From Paenibacillaceae bacterium (GTDB lineage: Bacteria > Bacillota > Clostridia > Lachnospirales > Lachnospiraceae): a stretch of 64,000 nt of DNA. A program made the translations under genes and the position numbers. Shown here one piece after another: positions 35,617 through 44,611 of the stretch; position 1 is the stretch's first letter, and each line of letters opens with the position of its first letter. The DNA lies in contig SVDU01000002.1 in NCBI GenBank assembly GCA_015057705.1, forward strand, positions 1 to 64,000, given 5' to 3'. The notes beneath the pieces are model-generated. The model ran no database searches. It saw only the letters and a program-made list of their open reading frames with translations, and was not told the origin of the DNA.

Positions 35617-37800
35617 TTATTTTACACCGGCGATACTTGTTAATTTTACTTTTGATTCATTTTTAGCTTTTTCAGGTCTGACAAGCAGATAGATAAAACC
35701 TGCAATCAGGGCAAATGCCACTGCAGTAAAGAATCCAAAGGATCCGGTGGTAATTAAAGTTCCTACCTGATAGACACAAAGTGCTACTATATATGCCAGA
35801 ATTGTCTGATATCCAACTGCAAACCAAAACCATCTGGTGTTATTCATCTCACGCTTAATGGCTCCCATTGCTGCAAAGCAAGGTGCGCAGAGAAGATTAA
35901 ATACAAGGAAAGAATACGCAGCAACTGCTGTCATACTACCTGCAAGAGTACCCCAGATCTCAGAACCATCTTCTGCAACTTCAGCAAAGCCGTAGAGAAT
36001 ACCAAAGGTTCCAACTACGTTTTCTTTTGCTACCAGTCCTGTGATGGCTGCTACTGCAGACTTCCAGTTTCCCCAGCCAAGAGGAACAAAGAGCCAGCTG
36101 ATTGTACTTCCCAGCTTAGCCAGGATACTATGGTCAAGTTCCATTGCTTCCAGCATTCTAAACTGACCGTCTATCCAGCCAAAATAGGAAGCAAACCATA
36201 CAACGATTGTAGATAATAAAATGATTGTTCCTGCTTTCTTAATAAAGGACCAGCCGCGTTCCCACATACTTCTTAAAACGTTTCCTACTGTAGGCATATG
36301 GTAAGCCGGGAGCTCCATAACGAAAGGCGCCGGATCACCAGCAAACATTCTGGTCTTTTTTAAAATGATACCGGAACAGATAATTGCTGCAATTCCTACG
36401 AAATAGGCACTTGGTGCAACCCAGGAAGCTCCATCAAAAAGTGCGCCTGCAATCAGTGCAATAATTGGAAGCTTGGCACCACAGGGAATAAAGGTTGTTG
36501 TCATAATTGTCATCTTACGGTCACGATCATTTTCAATGGTTCGTGATGCCATAATACCAGGAACGCCGCAGCCACTGCCGATCAGCATCGGTATAAAAGA
36601 CTTTCCGGAAAGACCGAATTTACGGAATACGCGGTCCATAATAAAGGCAACACGTGCCATATAACCACAGCTCTCCAAAAATGCAAGGAAGATGAAAAGC
36701 ACCAGCATCTGAGGTACAAAACCAAGAACTGCACCCACACCTGCAATAATTCCGTTAACTAACAGACCCTGGAGCCAGTCCGCGCAGCCAATTGCAGTTA
36801 AAAAGCTCTCAGCCATGACTGGTATGCCAGGAAGCTGGAGGCCGAAAAGATTCATTTCGTCACCGAAAAGACTGTCATTCACCCAATCAGTTGCCCAGGA
36901 TCCCACTGTTGTAACAGAAGCATAATAAACAATAAACATAACAGCTGCAAAGATAGGCAGTGCCAGAAACCGGTTGGTAACAATCCGGTCGATTTTATCG
37001 GAAATCGTAAGTTTATTTTTCATGCTTCTTGTTAAACACTGATCGATGATAGAAGAAATATATACATAACGCTCATTTGTAATAATACTTTCTGTATCGT
37101 CATCCAGTTCACGCTCAATCCTTGTAATCTCTTCCGTTACATCAGGTACACGCTTCATCTGAGTCTGGATCTTCTCATCCTTTTCCAGAAGCTTAATGGC
37201 AAAGAAACGCTTCTGTTCCTCGGGAACATCATTTCCAAGTTTGTCTTCGATGGAATCCAGAACTGACTCCACTTCAGCTGCAAATTTATGTACTGGAGGT
37301 CTGTTATTTTTCTGGTTTGCAATCGCCACTGCTTTTTCAGCAGCCTTCTGGATTCCAGTTCCCTTCAGCGCAGAAATCTCCACAACCTCACAGCCAAGCT
37401 TTTCGCTTAATTTATTTATATGAATTTTATCCCCACTCTTTTCCACGATATCCATCATGTTAACCGCCATGATAACGGGAATTCCAAGTTCCATAAGCTG
37501 GGTGGATAAATATAAATTACGTTCTATGTTGGTACCGTCTACGATATTCAAAATCGCATCAGGCCGTTCTCCGATCAGATAATTTCTCGCTACCACTTCT
37601 TCCAGTGTGTAAGGAGAGAGGGAATAGATACCTGGAAGGTCCATAATAATGACATCTTTATGACCTTTTAACTTTCCTTCTTTTTTCTCTACGGTAACGC
37701 CTGGCCAGTTCCCCACAAACTGATTTGATCCCGTCAGTGCATTAAACAACGTCGTCTTTCCGCAGTTGGGATTACCTGCTAATGCAATTTTAATTGACAT
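35617..37800 (-). CDS. feoB: Ferrous iron transporter FeoB
   Basis: A 727-residue Fe(II) permease with an N-terminal G domain. The G motifs are GNPNCGKTTLFNAL (G1), DLPGIYSLSPYTLEE (G3) and AVNMMD (NxxD-type G4). The guanine-nucleotide dissociation inhibitor helices follow. Then come two Gate domains with about ten membrane helices, ending with a C-terminal membrane segment. The conserved SGCGVPGIMASRTI-type gate is seen at GSGCGVPGIMASR. Its partners feoA (two copies) lie upstream and the Cys-rich protein downstream. Confidence 0.97.
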   Translation of the reverse strand: MSIKIALAGNPNCGKTTLFNALTGSNQFVGNWPGVTVEKKEGKLKGHKDVIIMDLPGIYSLSPYTLEEVVARNYLIGERPDAILNIVDGTNIERNLYLSTQLMELGIPVIMAVNMMDIVEKSGDKIHINKLSEKLGCEVVEISALKGTGIQKAAEKAVAIANQKNNRPPVHKFAAEVESVLDSIEDKLGNDVPEEQKRFFAIKLLEKDEKIQTQMKRVPDVTEEITRIERELDDDTESIITNERYVYISSIIDQCLTRSMKNKLTISDKIDRIVTNRFLALPIFAAVMFIVYYASVTTVGSWATDWVNDSLFGDEMNLFGLQLPGIPVMAESFLTAIGCADWLQGLLVNGIIAGVGAVLGFVPQMLVLFIFLAFLESCGYMARVAFIMDRVFRKFGLSGKSFIPMLIGSGCGVPGIMASRTIENDRDRKMTIMTTTFIPCGAKLPIIALIAGALFDGASWVAPSAYFVGIAAIICSGIILKKTRMFAGDPAPFVMELPAYHMPTVGNVLRSMWERGWSFIKKAGTIILLSTIVVWFASYFGWIDGQFRMLEAMELDHSILAKLGSTISWLFVPLGWGNWKSAVAAITGLVAKENVVGTFGILYGFAEVAEDGSEIWGTLAGSMTAVAAYSFLVFNLLCAPCFAAMGAIKREMNNTRWFWFAVGYQTILAYIVALCVYQVGTLITTGSFGFFTAVAFALIAGFIYLLVRPEKAKNESKVKLTSIAGVK

Positions 37801-37841
37801 ACTCTACCTCTTTCTGCCTGTCAGCAATTGATTTGTCTGGT

Positions 37842-37861
37842 ATTAGTCTCACCTAACTAAT
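37842..37861. promoter_or_regulatory. Possible operator between feoA and feoB
   Basis: ATTAGTCTCACCTAACTAAT is an imperfect inverted repeat with ATTAG/CTAAT ends. It resembles the GTTAG-N6-CTAAC sites at 34850 and 38375. There is no clear promoter here, so its role is uncertain. Confidence 0.3.
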
Positions 37862-37873
37862 ATGTAAAAAAAA

Positions 37874-38092
37874 TTACTCCACAATGATCATTTCTGCATC
37901 CGCTTTTCGTAAAGACAGCTCATACCCTCTGACCGTTACTTCCACCGGATCTCCAAGAGGAGCTACTTTCCTCACAAAAATATCAACACCTTTTGTGATT
38001 CCCATATCCATAATTCTTCTCTTAACAGGGCCTTCTCCGCTTAGCTTGGTTACCTTGACAGTTTTACCGCATGGAATTTCCTTTAATGTCAT
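37874..38092 (-). CDS. feoA: FeoA family protein (second copy in operon)
   Basis: A 72-residue SH3-like FeoA protein that binds or activates FeoB. Seen: LKEIPCGKTVKVTKLSGEGP, RRIMDMGITKGVDIFVRKVAPLGD and YELSLRKADAEMIIV. Length is normal. It lies 73 bp upstream of feoB and 16 bp after the other feoA-like gene. Confidence 0.93.
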   Translation of the reverse strand: MTLKEIPCGKTVKVTKLSGEGPVKRRIMDMGITKGVDIFVRKVAPLGDPVEVTVRGYELSLRKADAEMIIVE

Positions 38093-38108
38093 CGTCTTTT
38101 CTCCTTTT

Positions 38109-38324
38109 CTATCCCACCATGATTTTATTTGCCATATCTTTTCCTATGGCAACTCTGGAATCTTTTACATTAACGATCATGTTTCCGCTTATTTCAGAAA
38201 CAACAGTCACAATTCCGCCGGTAACAAAACCCAGGTTTTCCAGAAAACGTCTTGTTTCTTCTTTGCCGCCGATTTTACGTATTACGTTAGGCTCTCCTGC
38301 TTTCACCATTGTTAAAGGCATCAT
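38109..38324 (-). CDS. feoA: FeoA family protein (first gene of the feo operon)
   Basis: A 71-residue FeoA-like protein starting MMPLTMVKAGEPNVIRKIGG. It contains RRFLENLGFVTGGIVTVVSEI and GNMIVNVKDSRVAIGKDMANKI. It is the more divergent of the two copies and the first gene behind the regulated promoter. Tandem FeoA proteins before FeoB are common in Clostridia. Confidence 0.9.
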   Translation of the reverse strand: MMPLTMVKAGEPNVIRKIGGKEETRRFLENLGFVTGGIVTVVSEISGNMIVNVKDSRVAIGKDMANKIMVG

Positions 38325-38350
38325 TCGTCATCTTCTTTCATTTTATTATT

Positions 38351-38406
38351 GATAATCATTCCCATTTCTCATCAGTTAGTATATTCTAACTTTCGCCAGT
38401 TGTCAA
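38351..38406 (-). promoter_or_regulatory. feo operon promoter with palindromic operator
   Basis: TTGACA (38401-38406), 17 bp, TATACT (38378-38383). The perfect-ended palindrome GTTAGTATATTCTAAC (38375-38390) covers the -10 box. A Fur-like half site, GATAATCATT (38351-38360), lies just downstream of the start. Metal-dependent repression is the obvious inference. Confidence 0.72.
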
Positions 38407-38473
38407 GATTTTTATTGAAAAATTTTCTCATTACCTGAATGTATTTTTTTACATCCACATTTCATTATAAAAA

Positions 38474-38503
38474 GCTGCGGCATATAAAACCTGCTGCCGC
38501 AGC
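38474..38503 (-). terminator. Terminator of the M13 peptidase gene
   Basis: A 9-bp GC-rich stem (GCTGCGGCA/TGCCGCAGC, 12-nt loop), followed by TTTTTATAA on the minus strand. It lies 15 bases past the stop. Confidence 0.88.
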
Positions 38504-38518
38504 CTTCCTATTCTGTTT

Positions 38519-40576
38519 TTACCAGATTTTCACTCTTTTATCAGGAGCCACATACATGGCATCTCCTTCTTTTATGTCCGGATAAGCCTTATAAAATGCA
38601 TCTGTGGCGCTAAGCACTCCATTGACTCTGACTTTAGCCGGGGAATGGGAATCCGTATTAAGACGGTCAAGCATCGCTTCCGGAGTATACTTGGACGCCC
38701 AGATTGTTGCATACTGGCGGAACAATAAATTCAAATCACTGCCCTTTTCCCCTGCAATCGCTGTAATGCATGCCATGGACCCCAGATCTGCGATATTTTC
38801 ATTTAATGTCTGGGCGCCATTCACTTTTCTCCCCTGAAATCCCTCCATTCCGCTGTAGTATTCTTCCACCTGTTTGGCCAGTTCATTAAATTTTTCCCGG
38901 TCTTCCTTTGTCCACCACACATGATAATTCCCATTTTCATCGTAAAGGGAACCGGAGGAATCAAATGCATGACTCACCTCATGAGCCATAACCATTCCGA
39001 TTCCGCCTAAATTAGAGGCGAAGTCTGCTTTCGGATCATAAAACGGGGGCTGGAGAATAGCGGCAGGAAACACAATCTCATTGGCAGTGGGGTTGTAATA
39101 TGCGTTAACAGTCTGGGGAGTCATACCCCACTCTCCTTTATCCACTGGTTTCTTAAATTTCTTTTTATTCACCTCATTGACTGCTTTCATAAGAGAAAGG
39201 CTATTATCAATTAAGTTTCCCCCCTCTTCTGCTGATAGCACCCTGGCATCCTTATAATCATCGGGCCATTTGTCCGGATATCCCACTTTCAGATTCATAT
39301 GCTCCAGCTTTCTTATGGCAGAAGCCTTGGTTTCATCACTCATCCAGGTGAGATTTTCAATCTGTTTTTTATAAGAGGCAAGAATCAGGCGGATCATGGA
39401 CTCAATGTCCTTTTTATCCGATTTGGAAAAGCATTTCTCAACATAAAGCTTTCCAAATTCAAAACCCAGGGTGTTCTGTGTCAATTCACTTGCCAGTTTT
39501 TCATCTGTTTTTCTTTCTTTGATTCCTTTTCTTAAATTATTCCATTCCAGATTGGTGTCTCTGATTTCGGGTGTCAGACTGGGGGCAAAATCATTTACCA
39601 GACAAAATAACGTATACTGTTTTAAAAGAGGGAGGGATTCCCGATTTAAATATTCACCGATTTTTTTCATCTGATCTACCTGAACCACAATGTATTGATC
39701 CTGCTCATTTAAGTCTGCTGCTTTTAAAAAGATCTCCATGGTTCCATCTGGAAACAGTTTCTTTAATTCTTCACCGGTATACGGATTATATATAACGCCA
39801 GGGTCTCCCTGTTTGCTAAGAGGAAGTGCACTCCCGGCCAGATCCTTCTGCAATTTTAAAATGCCATCTGCAGCCTGATCCGCTTCTTCTTTCTTCATTC
39901 CTGTATATTCCATAATCTGGGATATATAACTGCGGTAATGGTCCATCAGTTCTTCCTGGTCGGAATCTTCTAAAGTCTCTTTTCCAGGTCCAAGATCTGC
40001 ACCATCAAAATACAGGGCATAGCGGGTAGAATTACTCATGTCCTCAGACCACTGGGGCAGAATAATGCTGCTCACCCCCAGATCATTGTAGATTTTTCCT
40101 GCCTGTTCCAGATACTCCTCAATGGTGGAAGCACGGCTGATCCCGTCCATATAAACAGCAAGTCCGCCAAATCCGCCAGCCCTTCTCCCCTCCATATCCA
40201 TAGCTGTCAGATAGAGATCGGCGATTTTCTGTTCCAGAGATCCTTCTTTTTCATTTTTCCTGTTATTCACAGATTCACGGAGCACTTCATTTAGAATTTC
40301 ATAAGCCTCTCTGTCCAGCTTGTAAAACTGGCTCCAGCCACTTGCATCTCCTGGAATCTTGGTATTATTAAGCATCTCCCCGTTGACAAAGTCATAATAA
40401 TCATCTTCCAGGCGTATATGGTTTGCTTCCCCTGCAGAGGCCTTTCCCGTTCCACTGGCGGGCTTTGCCTGGGTCTGCTCTTCTTCCGGATTCTGTTCTG
40501 TTTTACTTTTACACCCGGTAAACGCCAGTGTCATAATTATCATCGCCGATAGTATTGTGAAAAAAACTTTTTTCAT
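38519..40576 (-). CDS. M13-family zinc endopeptidase lipoprotein
   Basis: A 685-residue surface lipoprotein peptidase (neprilysin/PepO family). The signal peptide MKKVFFTILSAMIIMTLAF ends in the lipobox FTGC, so it is anchored by lipidation at about Cys22. The zinc site is MAHEVSHAFD (HExxH, near residue 530), and the third ligand is in NENIADLGS (ExxxD). The N-terminal M13 domain is present (DDYYDFVNGEMLNNTKIPGD). PepO enzymes cleave oligopeptides. The gene is flanked by terminators, so probably monocistronic. Confidence 0.95.
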   Translation of the reverse strand: MKKVFFTILSAMIIMTLAFTGCKSKTEQNPEEEQTQAKPASGTGKASAGEANHIRLEDDYYDFVNGEMLNNTKIPGDASGWSQFYKLDREAYEILNEVLRESVNNRKNEKEGSLEQKIADLYLTAMDMEGRRAGGFGGLAVYMDGISRASTIEEYLEQAGKIYNDLGVSSIILPQWSEDMSNSTRYALYFDGADLGPGKETLEDSDQEELMDHYRSYISQIMEYTGMKKEEADQAADGILKLQKDLAGSALPLSKQGDPGVIYNPYTGEELKKLFPDGTMEIFLKAADLNEQDQYIVVQVDQMKKIGEYLNRESLPLLKQYTLFCLVNDFAPSLTPEIRDTNLEWNNLRKGIKERKTDEKLASELTQNTLGFEFGKLYVEKCFSKSDKKDIESMIRLILASYKKQIENLTWMSDETKASAIRKLEHMNLKVGYPDKWPDDYKDARVLSAEEGGNLIDNSLSLMKAVNEVNKKKFKKPVDKGEWGMTPQTVNAYYNPTANEIVFPAAILQPPFYDPKADFASNLGGIGMVMAHEVSHAFDSSGSLYDENGNYHVWWTKEDREKFNELAKQVEEYYSGMEGFQGRKVNGAQTLNENIADLGSMACITAIAGEKGSDLNLLFRQYATIWASKYTPEAMLDRLNTDSHSPAKVRVNGVLSATDAFYKAYPDIKEGDAMYVAPDKRVKIW

Positions 40577-40624
40577 GAAATCTACCTCTCCTTGCCATTA
40601 CATAATATTTTTTGTACGAAAAAA

Positions 40625-40646
40625 GGAAGCGGATTTCTCCACTTCC
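40625..40646 (-). terminator. rpsA terminator
   Basis: On the minus strand, GGAAGTGGA-GAAA-TCCGCTTCC with a GAAA tetraloop is followed by six T. It lies 24 bases after the rpsA stop. Confidence 0.88.
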
Positions 40647-40669
40647 CATCTGCTCATTCTTTATTATGC

Positions 40670-41770
40670 TTAAACTTCGTCAGAATATACAGGTGCATCT
40701 TCTGCAGCTGCTTCGTCCTGACCCTGAAGTGCTTTGATGCTTAAGCTGATCTTCTTGTCGTCTTCGTTAAAATCAACTACCTTTGCTTCGATTTCCTGAC
40801 CAATTGCCAGAACATCTGCAGGTTTCTCAACATGCTCTCTGGAAATCTGGGATACATGAAGCAGAGCGTCTACGCCTGGCTCCAGCTCAACAAATGCGCC
40901 GAAATCAGTCATACGTGCTACTCTACCGCTTACTACATTGCCCACTGCATACTTTTCAGCTGCATCTTTCCATGGGTTTGTCTCCGGGAATTTTAAGCTG
41001 AGGGCAATCTTGTCGCCGTTGATATCTTTGATTAAAACTTTTACTTTCTCACCAGCTTTGAATGCTTTTTTCGGGCTTTCTACTCTGCCCCAGCTCATCT
41101 CTGATATATGAAGTAAACCATCGGCTCCGCCAAGGTCAATAAATGCACCGAAATCGGTTACGTTCTTGATTGTACCTTCAACAACATCGCCTGCATGGAT
41201 CTTGTTAAATAATTCTTTCTGAAGCTCGGCTCTCTTAGCAACCATAATCTGCTTTCTGTCACCGATGATTCTTCTTCTCTTGGGATTGAATTCAGTAATG
41301 ATGAATTCGATCTCCTTATCTGCATACTTGGTTAAATCCTTCTCATAAGTATCGGATACCAGGCTTGCAGGAATGAAGACTCTTGCGCCATCTACAACCA
41401 CACTTAAACCACCGTCAAGCACCTGTGCAACTTTTGCGGTAAGTACTTCGTGGTTCTCAAATGCTTCTTCTAATTTCTTGTTGCCTCTGTCTGCTGCTAA
41501 TCGCTTATAGGATAAAGCAACCTGACCCTCACCGTCGTTAACCTTAGTGACTTTAGCTTCCATCTCTTCGCCAACCTGTACAACGGTTGTAAGATTTAAA
41601 TTCTGGTCATCCGTGTACTCGCTACGCGGGATGATGCCGTCAGACTTGTACCCTATATTCAAGACGATTTCATCTTCTTTTACGTCGATGACTTTACCAG
41701 TGACGATCTCTCCTGTACGTATGGTTTTCAATGATTCCTCTAACATTTGTTCAAAACTTAACTCTGACAT
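40670..41770 (-). CDS. rpsA: Ribosomal protein S1 (four S1 domains)
   Basis: A 366-residue RNA-binding protein with four S1 domains at about 18-88, 103-167, 187-255 and 272-341. Typical segments include TGKVIDVKEDEIVLNIGYKSDG, DFGAFIDLGGADGLLHISEM and DFGAFVELEPGVDALLHVSQI. It helps position mRNAs or acts in RNA metabolism; the four-domain form differs from the six-domain E. coli protein. Its start overlaps ispH by 20 bp. GGAGG precedes the ATG. In some Clostridia the two are fused; here they remain separate ORFs. Confidence 0.92.
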   Translation of the reverse strand: MSELSFEQMLEESLKTIRTGEIVTGKVIDVKEDEIVLNIGYKSDGIIPRSEYTDDQNLNLTTVVQVGEEMEAKVTKVNDGEGQVALSYKRLAADRGNKKLEEAFENHEVLTAKVAQVLDGGLSVVVDGARVFIPASLVSDTYEKDLTKYADKEIEFIITEFNPKRRRIIGDRKQIMVAKRAELQKELFNKIHAGDVVEGTIKNVTDFGAFIDLGGADGLLHISEMSWGRVESPKKAFKAGEKVKVLIKDINGDKIALSLKFPETNPWKDAAEKYAVGNVVSGRVARMTDFGAFVELEPGVDALLHVSQISREHVEKPADVLAIGQEIEAKVVDFNEDDKKISLSIKALQGQDEAAAEDAPVYSDEV

Positions 41771-42602
41771 TAGTATGAACCTCCTCGATAATATGATTCG
41801 GGGTTGAAGCCCCGGCTGTAATACCTACGCTGCGCACAGAATTTACACAATCAGGATCTAAATCACCTAGTGTCTGGATATAGTAAGTATTCTTACATTC
41901 CCTTCGGCATATCTCGTACAGCTTCTGGGTATTGGAACTGCTTTTTCCGCCAATGACTATCATGGCATCCACTTCTGAAGCTATCCGCTTTGCTTCCACC
42001 TGTCTTTCCTGTGTTGCATTGCAAATCGTATTTAAAACAAGTATATCATACCGCGTTTCAGAAATTTTTTCAACTAAATCTTGAAATTTCTTGTAATTAA
42101 ATGTCGTCTGTGATACAATACACAGCCTCTCTCCTTCTGTGAGCGGCAAAGTTTCCACTTGCTCGGGTGTTTCCACCACTAAAGTATTGTCATTTCCCCA
42201 GCCTTTAATACCTTCCACTTCCGGGTGTGAATCATTTCCAATTATGATCAGGCGTCTGCCCTCTTTATTCTGCTCCTGCGCAATTTTGTGAATCTTTCTC
42301 ACATAAGGACAGGTTGCATCAATGATCTCAATTCCGTTCTTTTCCATGATATCATAAACCCGCTTTCCAGCTCCATGGGAACGGATTACCACAATGGCGT
42401 CGTGAATCTGTTTCAGCTCTTCTTCACTTTCAATTACTTTTACGCCCTTTTCCTCTAAATCTTTTACAACCTCTTCATTGTGGATGATGGGACCATACGT
42501 ATAAATTGGCTTGTCGTTTCGTTTCAGCTGTTCATATACCTGATCAACGGCACGTTTCACACCAAAGCAGAATCCGGCGGATTTTGCTACAACTACTTCC
42601 AT
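41751..42602 (-). CDS. ispH: 4-hydroxy-3-methylbut-2-enyl diphosphate reductase
   Basis: Last step of the MEP isoprenoid pathway, making IPP and DMAPP with a [4Fe-4S] cluster. The 283 residues show the three cluster Cys: SAGFCFGVKRAVD (Cys12), DATCPYVRKIH (Cys96) and LNTICNATQERQ. The family motifs GPIIHNEEVV, RSHGAGKRV and GITAGASTPN are intact. It lies 3 bp after cmk and overlaps rpsA. Confidence 0.97.
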   Translation of the reverse strand: MEVVVAKSAGFCFGVKRAVDQVYEQLKRNDKPIYTYGPIIHNEEVVKDLEEKGVKVIESEEELKQIHDAIVVIRSHGAGKRVYDIMEKNGIEIIDATCPYVRKIHKIAQEQNKEGRRLIIIGNDSHPEVEGIKGWGNDNTLVVETPEQVETLPLTEGERLCIVSQTTFNYKKFQDLVEKISETRYDILVLNTICNATQERQVEAKRIASEVDAMIVIGGKSSSNTQKLYEICRRECKNTYYIQTLGDLDPDCVNSVRSVGITAGASTPNHIIEEVHTNVRVKF

Positions 42603-42605
42603 ACA

Positions 42606-43292
42606 TTAGCTCCTCTCTTCCAGTTTTCTTTCCTCAAACAGCATTAAAATCCGTTCTATTACCTCTCTGGCACTCATCTCAGAAGAATCTAAAAGCACCG
42701 CATCCTCTGCCTGTTTCAGGGGAGAATGTTCCCGGTTCATATCCTGGCGGTCCCGCTTGATAATATCTTTTTCGATTTCTTCCAGGCTGCAGTCCTGCCC
42801 TTTTCCCTTCAGTTCCAGATACCTTCTTTCAGCACGGACCCGGCTGCTGGCGGTTAAATAGATCTTAAGATCGGCATCAGGAAGAACGCAGGTACCGATA
42901 TCCCTGCCATCCATAATGACATTCTCCCGGGCTGCAAGACCTTTTTGCAGTTCTACCAGTTTTTCTCTCACCGATAAGTGTACAGAAGTAGCAGAAGCCA
43001 TGGCTCCCACTTCCTCAGAACGGATCAGTCCTGATACATTTTCTCCGTTTAAAATCACCTGCTGCACGCCGTTTTCATAGGCCAGGGTTACATCCGCAGT
43101 CTTAACAGCTTCTAAAATGGCCGCCTCATCCTGAGGAGATATCCCTTTTCTTAAAAAATGCAACGCCATGGCACGGTACATGGCTCCAGTATCTACATAT
43201 ACAAAATTAAGTTTACTGGCTGCTGCACGGGCAATGGTGCTTTTTCCCGCTCCGGCCGGTCCGTCAATTGCTATATTATAAACCTTTGTCAT
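42606..43292 (-). CDS. cmk: Cytidylate kinase
   Basis: Phosphorylates CMP and dCMP with ATP. The 228 residues have the P-loop AIDGPAGAGKSTIARAAA, VDTGAMYRAMALHFL, and DGRDIGTCVLPDADLKIYLT. The lid with RRYLELKGKG follows. It overlaps the preceding yhiN gene by 4 bp and precedes ispH, the usual yhiN-cmk-ispH-rpsA order. A second, unrelated CMK-like gene lies at 58553-59215. Confidence 0.96.
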   Translation of the reverse strand: MTKVYNIAIDGPAGAGKSTIARAAASKLNFVYVDTGAMYRAMALHFLRKGISPQDEAAILEAVKTADVTLAYENGVQQVILNGENVSGLIRSEEVGAMASATSVHLSVREKLVELQKGLAARENVIMDGRDIGTCVLPDADLKIYLTASSRVRAERRYLELKGKGQDCSLEEIEKDIIKRDRQDMNREHSPLKQAEDAVLLDSSEMSAREVIERILMLFEERKLEERS

Positions 43293-44545
43293 CTTTCGTC
43301 CTTCTCCTCTCCTGCCGCACTTCCTGCTGCCCAGCCGGTAGACCAGGCAATCTGAAGATTAAAGCCCCCTGTCACCGCATCCAGATCCAGCACCTCTCCT
43401 GCAAAATACAGGCCGTTTACAAGTTTAGACTCCAGAGTGGAGGGATTTACCTCTTTTACAGAAACACCTCCCTGGGTGATAATGGCCTCATTGTATCCTC
43501 TCAGTGCAGTGAGAGTCATGGTAAATGACTTGGTTACACGAATCAGCGTCTGACGTTCTTCTCTTGTAATCTCATTAACCTTCTTTTCCGGAGAAATTCC
43601 GCTTGCATCAATAATAACAGTAATCAGCTTGGCAGGATATAGATTACCCAGAGCATTTTTAAACTGCTTATTCATGGATTCCTCAAAATCTCTTAGTATC
43701 CTGGCATCCAGCTGTTCTTCCGTCAAAGCAGGCTTTAAATCGATGGAAAGGGTAAGAGGACCTTTCTTCAGTTCCTTCGCCGCATAACTGCTGGCACTTA
43801 AAAGAACTGGACCACTGACTCCGTAGTGGGTAAAAAGCATCTCTCCGAATTCCCTGTAAATAACCTTGCTGCCTTTCATCACCGTCGCTTCTACGTTTCT
43901 AAGAGAAAGACCCTGCAATTCCTTAATCATGGGCTCTTCCACAACGAAAGGAACCAGTGCCGGAGATAACGTGGTTACGGTGTGGCCCGCTTCTTTCGCC
44001 AGTTCATAGCCGTCTCCCGTGGAACCGGTAGTCTGATAGGAATAACCTCCGCAGGCAATCATCACGCTGTCTCCATAAAAGGACTTCTTACCTGTACTGT
44101 CACTGACGACAATTCCTTTTACAGCTCCGTTATCTATAATCAGCTTTTCTGCTTTTTTCCGGTAATGAATCGTAACACCCAGTTCCAAAAGCCGGTTATT
44201 CAGGGCCTTAATTACATCGGAAGCTTTATCCGAAGCCGGAAACACCCGGTTTCCCCGTTCCGTCTTTAACTGGCAGCCAAGGGTCTCTAAAAGTTCCATC
44301 ATATCGAAATTGGTAAAACCGTAAAAGCTGCTGTAAAGGAATTTGGAATTGGTTACAACGTTCCCGAACAGTTCCTCCGTATCACAGGCATTGGTTACAT
44401 TGCACCGTCCTTTTCCCGTAATATATACTTTTTTACCAAGCTTCTCGTTTTTCTCAAAAATGTGGACGGTACTGCCCTTCATGGCTGCTGCTATTCCAGC
44501 CAGCATCCCTGCAGCGCCCCCGCCCACGATTAAAACCGTATTCAT
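43289..44545 (-). CDS. NAD(P)/FAD-dependent oxidoreductase (HI0933/YhiN family)
   Basis: A 418-residue flavoprotein. N-terminal Rossmann GGGAAGMLAGIAAAMKG binds FAD. Further signs are GKGRCNVTNACDTEE, CGGYSYQTTGSTGDGYELA and the C-terminal FAD-binding GLYFAGEVLDLDAVTGGFNLQ (split across residues 370-390). The physiological substrate of the family is unknown. It is the first gene of the cluster with cmk, which it overlaps by 4 bp. Confidence 0.9.
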   Translation of the reverse strand: MNTVLIVGGGAAGMLAGIAAAMKGSTVHIFEKNEKLGKKVYITGKGRCNVTNACDTEELFGNVVTNSKFLYSSFYGFTNFDMMELLETLGCQLKTERGNRVFPASDKASDVIKALNNRLLELGVTIHYRKKAEKLIIDNGAVKGIVVSDSTGKKSFYGDSVMIACGGYSYQTTGSTGDGYELAKEAGHTVTTLSPALVPFVVEEPMIKELQGLSLRNVEATVMKGSKVIYREFGEMLFTHYGVSGPVLLSASSYAAKELKKGPLTLSIDLKPALTEEQLDARILRDFEESMNKQFKNALGNLYPAKLITVIIDASGISPEKKVNEITREERQTLIRVTKSFTMTLTALRGYNEAIITQGGVSVKEVNPSTLESKLVNGLYFAGEVLDLDAVTGGFNLQIAWSTGWAAGSAAGEEKDER

Positions 44546-44611
44546 GCCCTATCCTCCTGCCTTTGTTCACTTCCTCCTACTTTACACGAAAAAATAGGAA
44601 AACACAAGTGG

